This document shows positions 11,774 through 18,378 of a stretch of 23,344 nt of DNA, piece by piece. The position numbers and the translations under genes were made by a program. The stretch is from Chloroflexota bacterium (lineage in GTDB: Bacteria > Chloroflexota > Chloroflexia > Thermomicrobiales > UBA6265), in NCBI GenBank assembly GCA_023423795.1, contig JAFAEX010000017.1, positions 1-23,344 of the forward strand, written 5' to 3'. Each line of letters starts with the position of its first letter. Position 1 is the first letter of the stretch. A model generated the notes under the pieces. That model worked only from the letters and a program-made list of their open reading frames with translations, had not been told where the DNA came from and made no database searches.

Positions 11774-13012
11774 ATGGGGTACCCGAAGACGGAACGGCAG
11801 GCGGCGATCCTGGCGCTGGCCGAGGACGCGGCGGCGCTGGTCGGGCCGCGGGCCGAGGCCCACGACCGCGCCAACGCGTTCCCCTTCGAGGACTTCGCGG
11901 ACCTTCACCGCATCGGCTACCTCGCGCTGACCGTGCCCGAGGAGTACGGCGGCCACGGCGCGGACCCGCTGGAGGTTGCGCTGGCGCAGGAGCGGCTCGG
12001 GCGCGCCTCCGGCTCGACCGCGCTGATGACGACGATGCACCTGGCGATGATCGGCCGGCTGAGCTCGAACCGGGTCTGGCCGGAGGACGTCTTCGCCGAG
12101 ATCTGCCGCTCGGTGGTCGAACGCGGGGCGCTGATCAACACCATCAACAGCGAGCCCGGCATGGGCAGCCCCAGCCGCGGTGGCATGCCCTCCACAACGC
12201 TGGCCCGCCAGCCGGACGGCGGCTGGCTGCTCGACGGCCGCAAGAGTTGGAGCAGCCTTTCGCCCGGCCTCGGCTGGTTCTCGGTGATGGCGGCGGTCAT
12301 CGACGGCGACGCCCCGCCCCGGCGCGGCAACGTGCTGCTGCCGGCGGGCACGCCCGGCATCCGGATCGAGGAAACGTGGGACAACCTCGGGATGCGCGCG
12401 ACCGCGAGCCACGACGTGATCTTCGACGGGGTGCGCCTGCCGGCCGATGCGCCGATCCTCCCCGATTCGTCCAGCGAACCGGCGAAGGTGGGCGGCTGGG
12501 CGCTGCTGGGACCGGCGGTCTTCCTCGGCATCGCGCAGGCGGCGCGGGACGTCGCCGTCGGCTGGGCGAGCCGGCGGCAACCGAACGGCATGGCCTCCTC
12601 GATCGCCGGATTGCAGACGGTGCAGCACCGGGTCGCCGAAATGGAACTGCTGCTCTGGCAGGCGCGGGCGGCCCTGTTCAACACCGCCGAAAAATGGGTG
12701 AACGAACCGGACGCCCGCGCCGGCATGGACTGGGAACTGGCGGCGGCCAAGTACACCGTCTCCAACCACGCGGTCGCGGTCACGGACGTGGCGATGCGCA
12801 CCGTGGGCGCGGCGTCGCTCGCCCGCCGCCTGCCGCTGGAGCGCCTGTTCCGCGACGTCCGCGCCGGTCTCTTCCAGCCGCCGATGGACGACGCCGCCCT
12901 CACGCTGATCGGCAAGACCGCGCTCGGCCTCACCGGGCCAGCCGCCGAGCGCGGCGCGAACGGCGCGGGACCCGAGGTTCCAACCGAACCCGCCGGCCGG
13001 GTCCGCGGGTAG
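11774..13012 (+). CDS. Acyl-CoA-dehydrogenase-fold flavoprotein (DszC/SfnB-like branch)
   Basis: A 412-residue protein with the complete acyl-CoA dehydrogenase architecture: N-terminal helical domain (1-115, including LHRIGYLALTVPEEYGGHGADPLE), middle beta domain (120-225, INTINSEPGMGSPSRGG and GWLLDGRKSWSS), and C-terminal four-helix domain (240-385). The family's catalytic Glu, usually in a YEGT context after R-D, is absent. The position reads LFRDVRAGLFQPPMDDAALTLIGKTALG, which resembles the FMN-dependent monooxygenase-like branch (DszC, SfnB). A dehydrogenase role is therefore doubtful, and an oxygenase or other flavin role is more likely. ATG 11774 has GGGGAG 11 nt upstream. A GTG at 11750 is a weaker alternative. 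The Pro/Arg-rich last 25 residues are probably disordered. Confidence 0.85.
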   Translation: MGYPKTERQAAILALAEDAAALVGPRAEAHDRANAFPFEDFADLHRIGYLALTVPEEYGGHGADPLEVALAQERLGRASGSTALMTTMHLAMIGRLSSNRVWPEDVFAEICRSVVERGALINTINSEPGMGSPSRGGMPSTTLARQPDGGWLLDGRKSWSSLSPGLGWFSVMAAVIDGDAPPRRGNVLLPAGTPGIRIEETWDNLGMRATASHDVIFDGVRLPADAPILPDSSSEPAKVGGWALLGPAVFLGIAQAARDVAVGWASRRQPNGMASSIAGLQTVQHRVAEMELLLWQARAALFNTAEKWVNEPDARAGMDWELAAAKYTVSNHAVAVTDVAMRTVGAASLARRLPLERLFRDVRAGLFQPPMDDAALTLIGKTALGLTGPAAERGANGAGPEVPTEPAGRVRG

Positions 13013-13080
13013 GGCGACGCGCCAGCACGGTCGAATCACCGCTTCGGCGGGCGTCCCAGTCGTCGCAAGTCGTCCCCATC

Positions 13081-13124
13081 GTCATCCCGAGCCCATCGTC
13101 ATCCCTCGACAGGCTCGGGATGAC
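13081..13124. repeat. Dispersed palindromic element, short copy
   Basis: GTCATCCCGAGCC (13081-13093) is repeated inverted as GGCTCGGGATGAC (13112-13124), a perfect 13-bp stem around an 18-bp loop. This is the same element as at 1, 22042-22145 and 23268-23344. It lies downstream of the flavoprotein gene. The rest of 13013-13234 shows nothing else. Confidence 0.85.
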
Positions 13125-13234
13125 GGCGCGGGAGAGCTCGGGTCCGTCCCGGCGCGCGACGGCGCGGCGCGGTCGTCAGCGCGGCAACGGTCGCCGGGTC
13201 CGATCCCCGGCTGGCCGGTTCGCCAGCGATCCGG

Positions 13235-14047
13235 TTAGCGCTTATCCATCATCTGCTTCATGGCGTAGGCGGCGATGCCACCCAGCAGCACCTTCATCAG
13301 GCCGCTCATGTCGCCGCCGGCCGGCTGTGCCTGCGCCTGCGCGTAGCCGCCCCGGCCCGCCGGCTGGGGTTCCGGCTCGCCGCCGCCGAACAACCCGCCC
13401 AGCAGGTCACCGAGCCCGCCGCCGGACGGTTGCGCCTGTGCCTGCGCCTGGACGTGCCCGCCGCCCTGGCCGGCATACGGGTTCGCCTGCCCGCCGCCCA
13501 TCAGCGAGCCGAGCATGCCGCCGATCGGGTCGGACGACGACCGGTCGTAGGGCGGCATCGGTTGGCCGGCGCCGCCGAGCAGCCCGCCGAGCAGCGAGCC
13601 GAACGGGCTGCCGCCCATGCCGCCGCTGCCGCCGGCCATCGCGCCACCGCCCAGCAGCCCGCCGAGCAGGTCGTCGAGCCCGCCGCCGGAGCCGCCGCCG
13701 ATGCCCATCCGGGCGTCGTTGCCGCCGCCCGCGCGCAGCAACTGCTCGACCTGCTGCCGCCGCGCCGGCGGCATGTTGCGGACCGCCTCGCGCAACGCCG
13801 CCTGCATCTCCTCGGGGGTCGCCTCCTCGCGCACCCGCTCGAACATCTCGACGGCTTCCCGGTCGTCGTAGCCGTCGCCGGGGTCGCCGGCGGTGTAGCG
13901 GCTGACGAAATCCTGGGCTCGGGAGCGCATCTCCGGGTCGTCGCGCAGCGCCTGGCGGGCGGCGCGCCGCTCCTCGCGGGCCTCCTGCCGCTCGGCGCGC
14001 TCGGCCCGGCGCTGCTCGCGGTCGTCCTGGGCAAAGATCGGGTTCAT
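13235..14047 (-). CDS. Hypothetical protein with Gly-zipper repeat modules
   Basis: A 270-residue protein. Residues 7-50 are highly charged, Arg/Glu/Ala-rich helix (coiled-coil-like: EQRRAERAERQEAREERRAARQ). Residues 52-106 form a compact helical region (TPEEMQAALREAVRNMPPARRQQVEQLLR), reminiscent of small YidB/DUF937-type helical proteins. Residues 110-270 are low complexity with five related modules: LDDLLGGLLGGG, FGSLLGGLLGGAG, IGGMLGSLMGGG, LGDLLGGLFGGG and LMKVLLGGIAAYAMKQM. Spacers include VQAQAQAQP and YAQAQAQP. Such amphipathic glycine zippers can insert in membranes or self-assemble. There is no signal peptide. ATG 14047 has GGGAG 11 nt upstream and begins the charged helix. No function can be assigned. 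Confidence 0.7.
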   Translation of the reverse strand: MNPIFAQDDREQRRAERAERQEAREERRAARQALRDDPEMRSRAQDFVSRYTAGDPGDGYDDREAVEMFERVREEATPEEMQAALREAVRNMPPARRQQVEQLLRAGGGNDARMGIGGGSGGGLDDLLGGLLGGGAMAGGSGGMGGSPFGSLLGGLLGGAGQPMPPYDRSSSDPIGGMLGSLMGGGQANPYAGQGGGHVQAQAQAQPSGGGLGDLLGGLFGGGEPEPQPAGRGGYAQAQAQPAGGDMSGLMKVLLGGIAAYAMKQMMDKR

Positions 14048-14245
14048 CGGGATCCACTCCCTCGCGGGCCCGGCCGCGTCGCGTCGCACGCCGGGATCGG
14101 CTCGAAGGCGCCGGCGGATTCCGCCGGGTTGCGCGGATCCATACGCAAAATGCATGCAGCGGCGCGGTCGCGCCAGTGTTCGCTCCCCGCACTCCTGCGT
14201 GCGCGGACGGGCATGTGCCGGTCAGACCGGCGAGCAACGCGCCGA

Positions 14246-14779
14246 TCAGGTCCCGGGAGACACGTCCTTGAAGTAGAACACCGTGCCGGCCAACCGGCCG
14301 TCCGCCGCCTTCGCCCACTTCGGCACTCGGCCCGCCTCGATCCAGCCCGCCGCGCGGTACAGGTCGTTGGACGGGTCGCCCTCCCGCGTGTCGAGCACCA
14401 GCAACGTTTTGCCGGCGGCGCGGGCGGTCATCTCCGCTTCGGCCAGCAGCGCGCGCCCGATGCCCCGCCGGCGCTGCTCGGGGTGGACCAGCAGTTTGGC
14501 GATCTCCGCCCGGTGGGCCCCGTTGGCGCTTTCGGCCGGCTGCACCTGCACGGTGCCTACGATCGCGTCGCCGTCGCGCGCCACCAGCAGCAGTTCCCCC
14601 GGACCCGGTTTGCCGGCCCAATAGGCGCGCGCCCGCTCGCGGTCCAGCGGCGGCAGGAACCCGACCGACGCGCCCTCGGCCACGACCGCCACGAGCAGGT
14701 CGGCCAACGCCTCGCGCTCGGCATCGGACAGCGCGGCGACCGGGACGACGACGACGGCATTCGGCGGCTGGGCGGGCAT
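14246..14779 (-). CDS. GNAT-family N-acetyltransferase
   Basis: A 177-residue acetyl-CoA-dependent acetyltransferase. Motif A is clear: AEIAKLLVHPEQRRRGIGRALLAEAEMTARAAG (91-123), with the pyrophosphate-binding Q/R-x-x-G-x-G/A loop as RRRGIGRA. Motif B follows as LYRAAGWIEAGRVPKWAK (140-157). The KPGPGELLLVARDGDAIVGTVQV strand pair (57-79) is typical. The N-terminal section (LSDAEREALADLLVAVV) fits GNAT proteins near antibiotic or small-amine acetyltransferases, but the substrate cannot be assigned. ATG 14779 has GAGGAG at 8 nt. Upstream in-frame codons extend across the repeat region and are not supported. The spacing to the next minus-strand gene is 198 bp (14048-14245), in which nothing else is seen. 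Confidence 0.88.
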   Translation of the reverse strand: MPAQPPNAVVVVPVAALSDAEREALADLLVAVVAEGASVGFLPPLDRERARAYWAGKPGPGELLLVARDGDAIVGTVQVQPAESANGAHRAEIAKLLVHPEQRRRGIGRALLAEAEMTARAAGKTLLVLDTREGDPSNDLYRAAGWIEAGRVPKWAKAADGRLAGTVFYFKDVSPGT

Positions 14780-14842
14780 CGCGGGGCTCCTCGGTCCGGG
14801 TTCGGCAAGCGCCGCGCAGTGTAGCGCGGCCACCGCCACCGA

Positions 14843-14876
14843 CCCGCCCGGCCGCGCGCTGCCGGGCGGGTTTGTT
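14843..14876 (+). terminator. Terminator-like hairpin facing the + strand
   Basis: CCCGCCCGGC (14843-14852) / GCCGGGCGGG (14861-14870), a perfect 10-bp stem with 8-nt loop, followed by TTTGTT. It has the form of an intrinsic terminator for + strand RNA, yet no + strand gene lies upstream. It may end antisense transcripts or mark the boundary of the 11-mer region. Confidence 0.5.
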
Positions 14877-14918
14877 CGGTATTTATTCGGTATTGATTCG
14901 CCGTTTATTCGGCGGCGG
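14875..14918 (+). repeat. Left array of an 11-bp repeat (consensus TTCGGYRTTTA)
   Basis: Four consecutive 11-mers in the + direction: TTCGGTATTTA, TTCGGTATTGA, TTCGCCGTTTA and TTCGGCGGCGG (degenerate). The 11-bp period places each unit on the same DNA face. It is AT-rich relative to the surroundings. Confidence 0.85.
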
Positions 14919-15064
14919 TTTTCCCATGGACATGCGGAAACCGGGTTTCTTCGGCGACCCCCTGACAGCCGCGCGGGCGCAAGGTGGCGGCCGCACCCGG
15001 CGCGGTGGTTCCGGGCGCCAAGGCTGGGAGGGGCCGCGAATAAATCCCGATTCGGTCGAAAGAG

Positions 15065-15078
15065 CGCGTACGTACGCG
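15065..15078. repeat. 14-bp perfect palindrome
   Basis: CGCGTACGTACGCG reads the same on both strands. It lies between the two 11-mer arrays, 12 bp from the right one. It could be a protein-binding site (inference). Confidence 0.6.
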
Positions 15079-15089
15079 GCGTCCCACGA

Positions 15090-15127
15090 CCGAAAAAATG
15101 CCGAATAAACGCCGAATAAATACCGAA
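15090..15127 (-). repeat. Right array of the 11-bp repeat, inverted
   Basis: Read on the minus strand this is TTCGGTATTTA, TTCGGCGTTTA, TTCGGCATTTT and TTCGG: three full units plus a partial one. It mirrors the left array across a 171-bp centre. Together they define a 253-bp element at 14875-15127. The stretch 14780-15385 otherwise holds no gene; a 78-codon open frame through the arrays is not convincing. Confidence 0.85.
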
Positions 15128-15235
15128 AGAATGGACGCTCCGGACCCCAACCGGCGGCAGCGGAGGCAACCGCCCGGTTTCCGCATTACCCGGCGGCCGC
15201 CCATGCGGCATCCCTCGTTCGCGAAGACCGCCGGG

Positions 15236-15269
15236 GGAGGGCACGGGTCCTCCCCGACGACGAAGGGAA
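15236..15269. repeat. Half-copy of the GTTCGT/GGAGGGCAC repeat family
   Basis: GGAGGGCAC, GGGTCC, TCCCC and GACGACGAA GGGA follow the right arm of the palindromic repeat at 19401-19431 with a few changes. No left arm is present. Confidence 0.6.
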
Positions 15270-15385
15270 TCCCGGTGCGATCGGCCGGATCTCGTATCAC
15301 GCCAACCGAACGCGGGCGTTGTTCCGGCAGCCCGGATCGGGCGTGGCGAACCGGGACGCGCAAACCGGCATCCCGGAGGGCACGA

Positions 15386-15871
15386 TCAGCGGCGGGCGCC
15401 CGCGCCGGGTGCGCCCGGCGCGTCGTCTCCGGCGGCCGGTTCGCACTCCGGGCAGAAGCCGAATACGGCGAGGTGGTCGATGGTGGCGGCGAAGTTGTGG
15501 CGGACGGCGATGGCGTCGCGCAACGGGGCGACCAGATCGTCGTCCAGTTCCGCCTGGTGGCCGCACCCCCGGCAGATCAGGTGGTGATGGCGGGCGGAAA
15601 GGAGTTCGAACTGGCGCACGCCCTCGCCGAGGTCGGTTTCGCTGACCAGCCCGAGGTCGCGGAACAGTTCCAGCGCGCGGTAGACGGTGCTGCGGTTCAT
15701 CCCCGGCAGGCGGCCTTCCACCCGCGCGAAGACCTCGTCGGCGGAAAGGTGCTCGCCGGGGCGCAGCGCGCCGAGGATGACCAGTCGCTGCGGCGTCGCC
15801 CGCTGGCCCACGCGCCGCAGCCGGTCGGCCAGTTCGTCCACCTTGTCCGGCCTCGCGTCCCGCTCGGTCAT
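15386..15871 (-). CDS. Fur-family metalloregulator, probably Zur
   Basis: A 161-residue Fur-family repressor. The winged-helix part contains VGQRATPQRLVILGAL (21-36), SADEVFARVEGRLPGMNRSTVYRALELFRDLGLV (43-76); the recognition helix is NRSTVYRALELF. The dimer/metal domain has HHHLICRGCGH (95-105) and a second CPEC (140-143). The pairs C100/C103 and C140/C143 form the structural Zn site of the family. The gene is divergent from znuA-znuC-znuB, so a zinc-sensing repressor is the best reading, although Mn- or Fe-sensing relatives share these motifs. ATG 15871 follows a GGAGGGCAGGA stretch. Longer upstream frames run through the intergenic regulatory region and are rejected. The tail after residue 146 is a low-complexity Gly/Ala/Pro/Arg stretch. 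Confidence 0.85.
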   Translation of the reverse strand: MTERDARPDKVDELADRLRRVGQRATPQRLVILGALRPGEHLSADEVFARVEGRLPGMNRSTVYRALELFRDLGLVSETDLGEGVRQFELLSARHHHLICRGCGHQAELDDDLVAPLRDAIAVRHNFAATIDHLAVFGFCPECEPAAGDDAPGAPGAGARR

Positions 15872-15979
15872 CCGCCCGTCCTGCCCTCCGCACTGACCGT
15901 CGCCATCGCCAGAGTATGACCCAAGACGGGGATGCGTTGACCTGCACCGCCGCCAGCAATACCATGATACCCGGCGCAG

Positions 15980-15995
15980 GTGCGAACAATCGCAC
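15980..15995. promoter_or_regulatory. Candidate operator between zur and znuA
   Basis: GTGCGA-ACAA-TCGCAC is a perfect 6-4-6 dyad, 41 bp before the znuA start in the 164-bp divergent gap. A less perfect ATACCATGATAC dyad lies at about 15959-15970. Either could be bound by the Zur-type regulator. The match to any known Zur box is not shown. Confidence 0.3.
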
Positions 15996-16035
15996 GAACG
16001 CCTGATTGCATGCATGCCGCTGGAGGAAATGTGCG

Positions 16036-17073
16036 ATGCCCCTTTCCCGTCGTGCCGTCCTGACCTCGGCCGGGATGGCCGCCCTGCTCGCCGCCGGCTA
16101 CGCCCACCGGGCCGCCGCGCAGGACGCCACTCCGGCGGCGCCTGCTTCCTCGCTCGGCTGGAACGACGAGTTGGCCGACGACGGCAAGTTGAACGTGGTG
16201 ACGACGGTCGCCCCGATCAGTTCCATCGTCCGCAACGTCGGCGGCACGCGCATCGACCTGCGCGGAATCGTGCCGGACGGGACGAACTCCCACACCTTCG
16301 AACCCGCCCCGTCGGACGCGCGCATCCTCGCCGCCGCCGACGTCATCTTCGTCAACGGACTCAACCTCGAACTGCCGACGCTGGAACTGGCCGAGGCCAA
16401 CCTGAAGGACGGCGCGGAAATCATCCTCCTCGGCGACCAGACGGTCACGCCCGACCAGTGGGCGTTCGACTTTTCGTTTCCGGAGGAGGACGGCGACCCC
16501 AACCCGCACCTGTGGACGAACGTCCCCTACGCCAAGCGGTACGCCGAGATCGTGGCGGACACACTCTCCGAACGCGACCCGGCCAACGCTGGCTACTACG
16601 CCGAGAACCTCGCGCGCTTCTCCGCCGTGCTCGACCGGCTGGACGTTGCCATTGTCGAGGCGATCCAGACCATTCCGGAGCAGAACCGGAAACTGCTCAC
16701 CTACCACGATTCGTGGGCCTACTTCGCGCCGCACGTCGGCATGACCGTCATCGGCGCGGCCCAGCCGAGCGACTTTTCGGAACCCTCCCCGCGGGAGGTC
16801 GCCGGCCTGATCGAGCAGATCCGGGCCGAGGGCGTGCCGGCCGTGTTTGGCTCCGAAGTCTTCCCGAGCGACGTGCTGGAGCAGATCGCGAAGGAGGCCG
16901 GGGCGCAGTACGTGGACCAACTCCGCGACGACGACCCGCCGGGCGAGCCGAACGCGCCGGAGCACACCTACGTCGGCATGATGCTGCGCAACATGGAGCT
17001 GATGGTCCCGGCCCTGGGCGGCAACGTCGATGCCCTCGCCGGCATCGAGCCGTACGATACGTACGTTCCGTAG
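16036..17073 (+). CDS. znuA: Zinc ABC transporter substrate-binding protein (ZnuA-like), Tat leader
   Basis: A 345-residue cluster A-I metal-binding lipoprotein/periplasmic-type protein that captures the metal outside the cell for the ZnuB/ZnuC importer. Residues 1-29 are a leader with SRRAVLTSAG (4-13), a hydrophobic core and an AAAQD cleavage area. The twin arginine suggests Tat export. Metal ligands by position are H86 (NSHTFEP), H158 (PNPHLW) and H224 (TYHDSWAYF), with an acidic fourth ligand near E274/D298. A His rather than Glu at the third position favours Zn over Mn. The long His-rich loop of some ZnuA proteins is absent. ATG 16036 has GGAGGA at 8 nt; an earlier ATG at 16006 has no suitable site. 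ZnuC follows after a 315-bp gap filled by repeats. Confidence 0.88.
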   Translation: MPLSRRAVLTSAGMAALLAAGYAHRAAAQDATPAAPASSLGWNDELADDGKLNVVTTVAPISSIVRNVGGTRIDLRGIVPDGTNSHTFEPAPSDARILAAADVIFVNGLNLELPTLELAEANLKDGAEIILLGDQTVTPDQWAFDFSFPEEDGDPNPHLWTNVPYAKRYAEIVADTLSERDPANAGYYAENLARFSAVLDRLDVAIVEAIQTIPEQNRKLLTYHDSWAYFAPHVGMTVIGAAQPSDFSEPSPREVAGLIEQIRAEGVPAVFGSEVFPSDVLEQIAKEAGAQYVDQLRDDDPPGEPNAPEHTYVGMMLRNMELMVPALGGNVDALAGIEPYDTYVP

Positions 17074-17150
17074 GGCGAGGACGCGAGGAGGAGAGGTCGA
17101 GCCCGGGGTCGATGGCGGTTGCAGAATTGATGCGGCCACCGGCGATGCGC

Positions 17151-17275
17151 GCCCGGGACTCGAAGTCCCGGGCTACGGAAACGAAGTCCCTCCGGGACTG
17201 ACGCCAGGTGTGGCCGGCGTGTTTCGGCAACCGCCATAGTCCCCAGGCTACGGAAACGAAACCCATCCGGGGCTG
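17151..17275. repeat. Hairpin plus two direct copies of a GGCTACGGAAACGAA repeat
   Basis: GCCCGGGACT (17151-17160) and AGTCCCGGGC (17164-17173) form a 10-bp stem with a 3-nt loop. GGCTACGGAAACGAAGTCCC begins at 17171, and a second copy, GGCTACGGAAACGAAACCCA, begins at 17247; both continue into TCCGGG. These fill most of the 315-bp gap 17074-17388, where no gene is seen. The hairpin may attenuate transcription between znuA and znuC. Confidence 0.75.
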
Positions 17276-17388
17276 GGAACGGACGACGCCCGCAAGACGA
17301 GGCAAACGCCATCATCACCGGGGCCTCCCCGGCGTCGGCATCCCGCACTTGCACTTCCCGACTCCTCTACTCGTGACGTGAGACACCC

Positions 17389-18207
17389 ATGCCGCAGACC
17401 GACGCCGTCCGGATCGACAACCTGAGCGGGGGATACGGCGGGCCCGACGTGCTGCGCGGGGTGTCGCTCGCGATCCCGCGGGGGCAGTTCGCCGGGTTGG
17501 TCGGCCCGAGCGGCGCGGGCAAGACGAGCCTGCTGCGGGCGATGCTCGGGACCCTGCCGCGGGTGAGCGGCGCGGTCGCGGTGGGCGGCAAGCCGGTGCG
17601 GCCGGGCACGCCGCCGGCCGGCGTCGGTTACGTGCCGCAGACCGAAACGGTGGATTGGTCCTTCCCGGTCACGGTCGAGAACGTCGTGCTGATGGGCCGC
17701 ATCCGGTCGATGGGCAAACTGCCCTGGCCAAGCAGGGCGGACCGGCAGGCGGTCGCCGACACCCTGGAGCGGCTGGGCATCGGCGGCCTCGCCGCGCGCC
17801 ACATCCGCGACCTTTCCGGCGGGCAGCAGCAGCGGGTGTTCCTCGCCCGCGCGCTGATCGGCCAGCCGCGGCTGCTGCTGCTCGACGAACCGACCGCCAG
17901 CGTGGACGTGCGGACGCGCGACGAGATCCTCCACCTGCTGGTGGACATCAACCTCTCCGGCGTCACCGTGGTGATGACGACACACGAACTGAACGCCGTC
18001 GCCGCCCACCTGCCGTGGGTCGTCTGCGTGAACGGCGGCATCATCGCGCAGGGGCCGCCGGAGGATGTCTTCACCGCGCCCATCCTCTCCCACGCCTTCG
18101 GCGCGCCGCTGCGCGTCCTGCGGGACGCCGAAACCGGCGGCATCCTCGTCGCCGAAGGCCACGACCACGGCCCGTTCGCGGCGCGGCTGCGGGCGGCGGC
18201 GGACTGA
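17389..18207 (+). CDS. znuC: Zinc ABC transporter ATP-binding protein
   Basis: A 272-residue ATPase that powers the ZnuB channel on the cytoplasmic face. Visible motifs are Walker A GPSGAGKT (39-46), Q-loop GYVPQTETVDWSFP (80-93), signature LSGGQQQR (142-149), Walker B RLLLLDEPTA (161-170) and H-loop TTHE (197-200, H199). VPQTETVDWSFPVTVENVVLMGR is characteristic of the Zn/Mn (ZnuC/MntB) subfamily. The C-terminal tail carries HDHG (residues 256-259, in EGHDHGPF), a possible metal-contact stretch. The start ATG at 17389 has only a weak GTGAG Shine-Dalgarno but coincides with the domain start. It is followed by znuB after a 171-bp gap with heptamer-like repeats. Confidence 0.93.
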   Translation: MPQTDAVRIDNLSGGYGGPDVLRGVSLAIPRGQFAGLVGPSGAGKTSLLRAMLGTLPRVSGAVAVGGKPVRPGTPPAGVGYVPQTETVDWSFPVTVENVVLMGRIRSMGKLPWPSRADRQAVADTLERLGIGGLAARHIRDLSGGQQQRVFLARALIGQPRLLLLDEPTASVDVRTRDEILHLLVDINLSGVTVVMTTHELNAVAAHLPWVVCVNGGIIAQGPPEDVFTAPILSHAFGAPLRVLRDAETGGILVAEGHDHGPFAARLRAAAD

Positions 18208-18212
18208 ACCTG

Positions 18213-18241
18213 GGGTGTCGGGTGTTGGATTTCGGGTTGCG
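18213..18241. repeat. Degenerate heptamer array, left member of an inverted pair
   Basis: GGTGTCG, GGTGTTG, GATTTCG, GGTTGCG: four drifting 7-bp units starting 6 bp after the znuC stop. GGGTGTCGGGTGT (18213-18225) is the exact reverse complement of 18350-18362. Confidence 0.65.
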
Positions 18242-18346
18242 GGGGACGGGACGGCGAACGCCGAAACGCGGCCACGAACCGTTTTGTCGCGTCGGCCTGA
18301 CGATTCCCTGATGCGCCCGCGCCAGATCCCACGCCATGCCCAGCGC

Positions 18347-18370
18347 CCGACACCCGACACCCGACACCCG
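18347..18370. repeat. Heptamer array (CCGACAC)3 plus partial unit
   Basis: Three perfect CCGACAC units (18347-18367) plus CCG, ending at the Shine-Dalgarno (GAGGA, 18370-18374) of znuB. Pairing with 18213-18225 in the znuCB mRNA would place a long-range stem just before the znuB ribosome-binding site. Confidence 0.85.
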
Positions 18371-18378
18371 AGGACGCC

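Noticed and set aside
10603..13905. Long + strand open frame (about 1100 codons) across the lactonase and flavoprotein genes
   Set aside because: It overlaps two well-supported genes in other frames and starts inside a heptamer array; no recognisable protein.
14321..14335. CGGCACTCGG inside the GNAT gene as another heptamer array
   Set aside because: Only one unit, in frame with conserved coding sequence; most likely chance.
14872..15108. A 78-codon + strand ORF through the 11-mer arrays
   Set aside because: Its repeats in translation come from the DNA repeats, it has no Shine-Dalgarno, and it has no family similarity.
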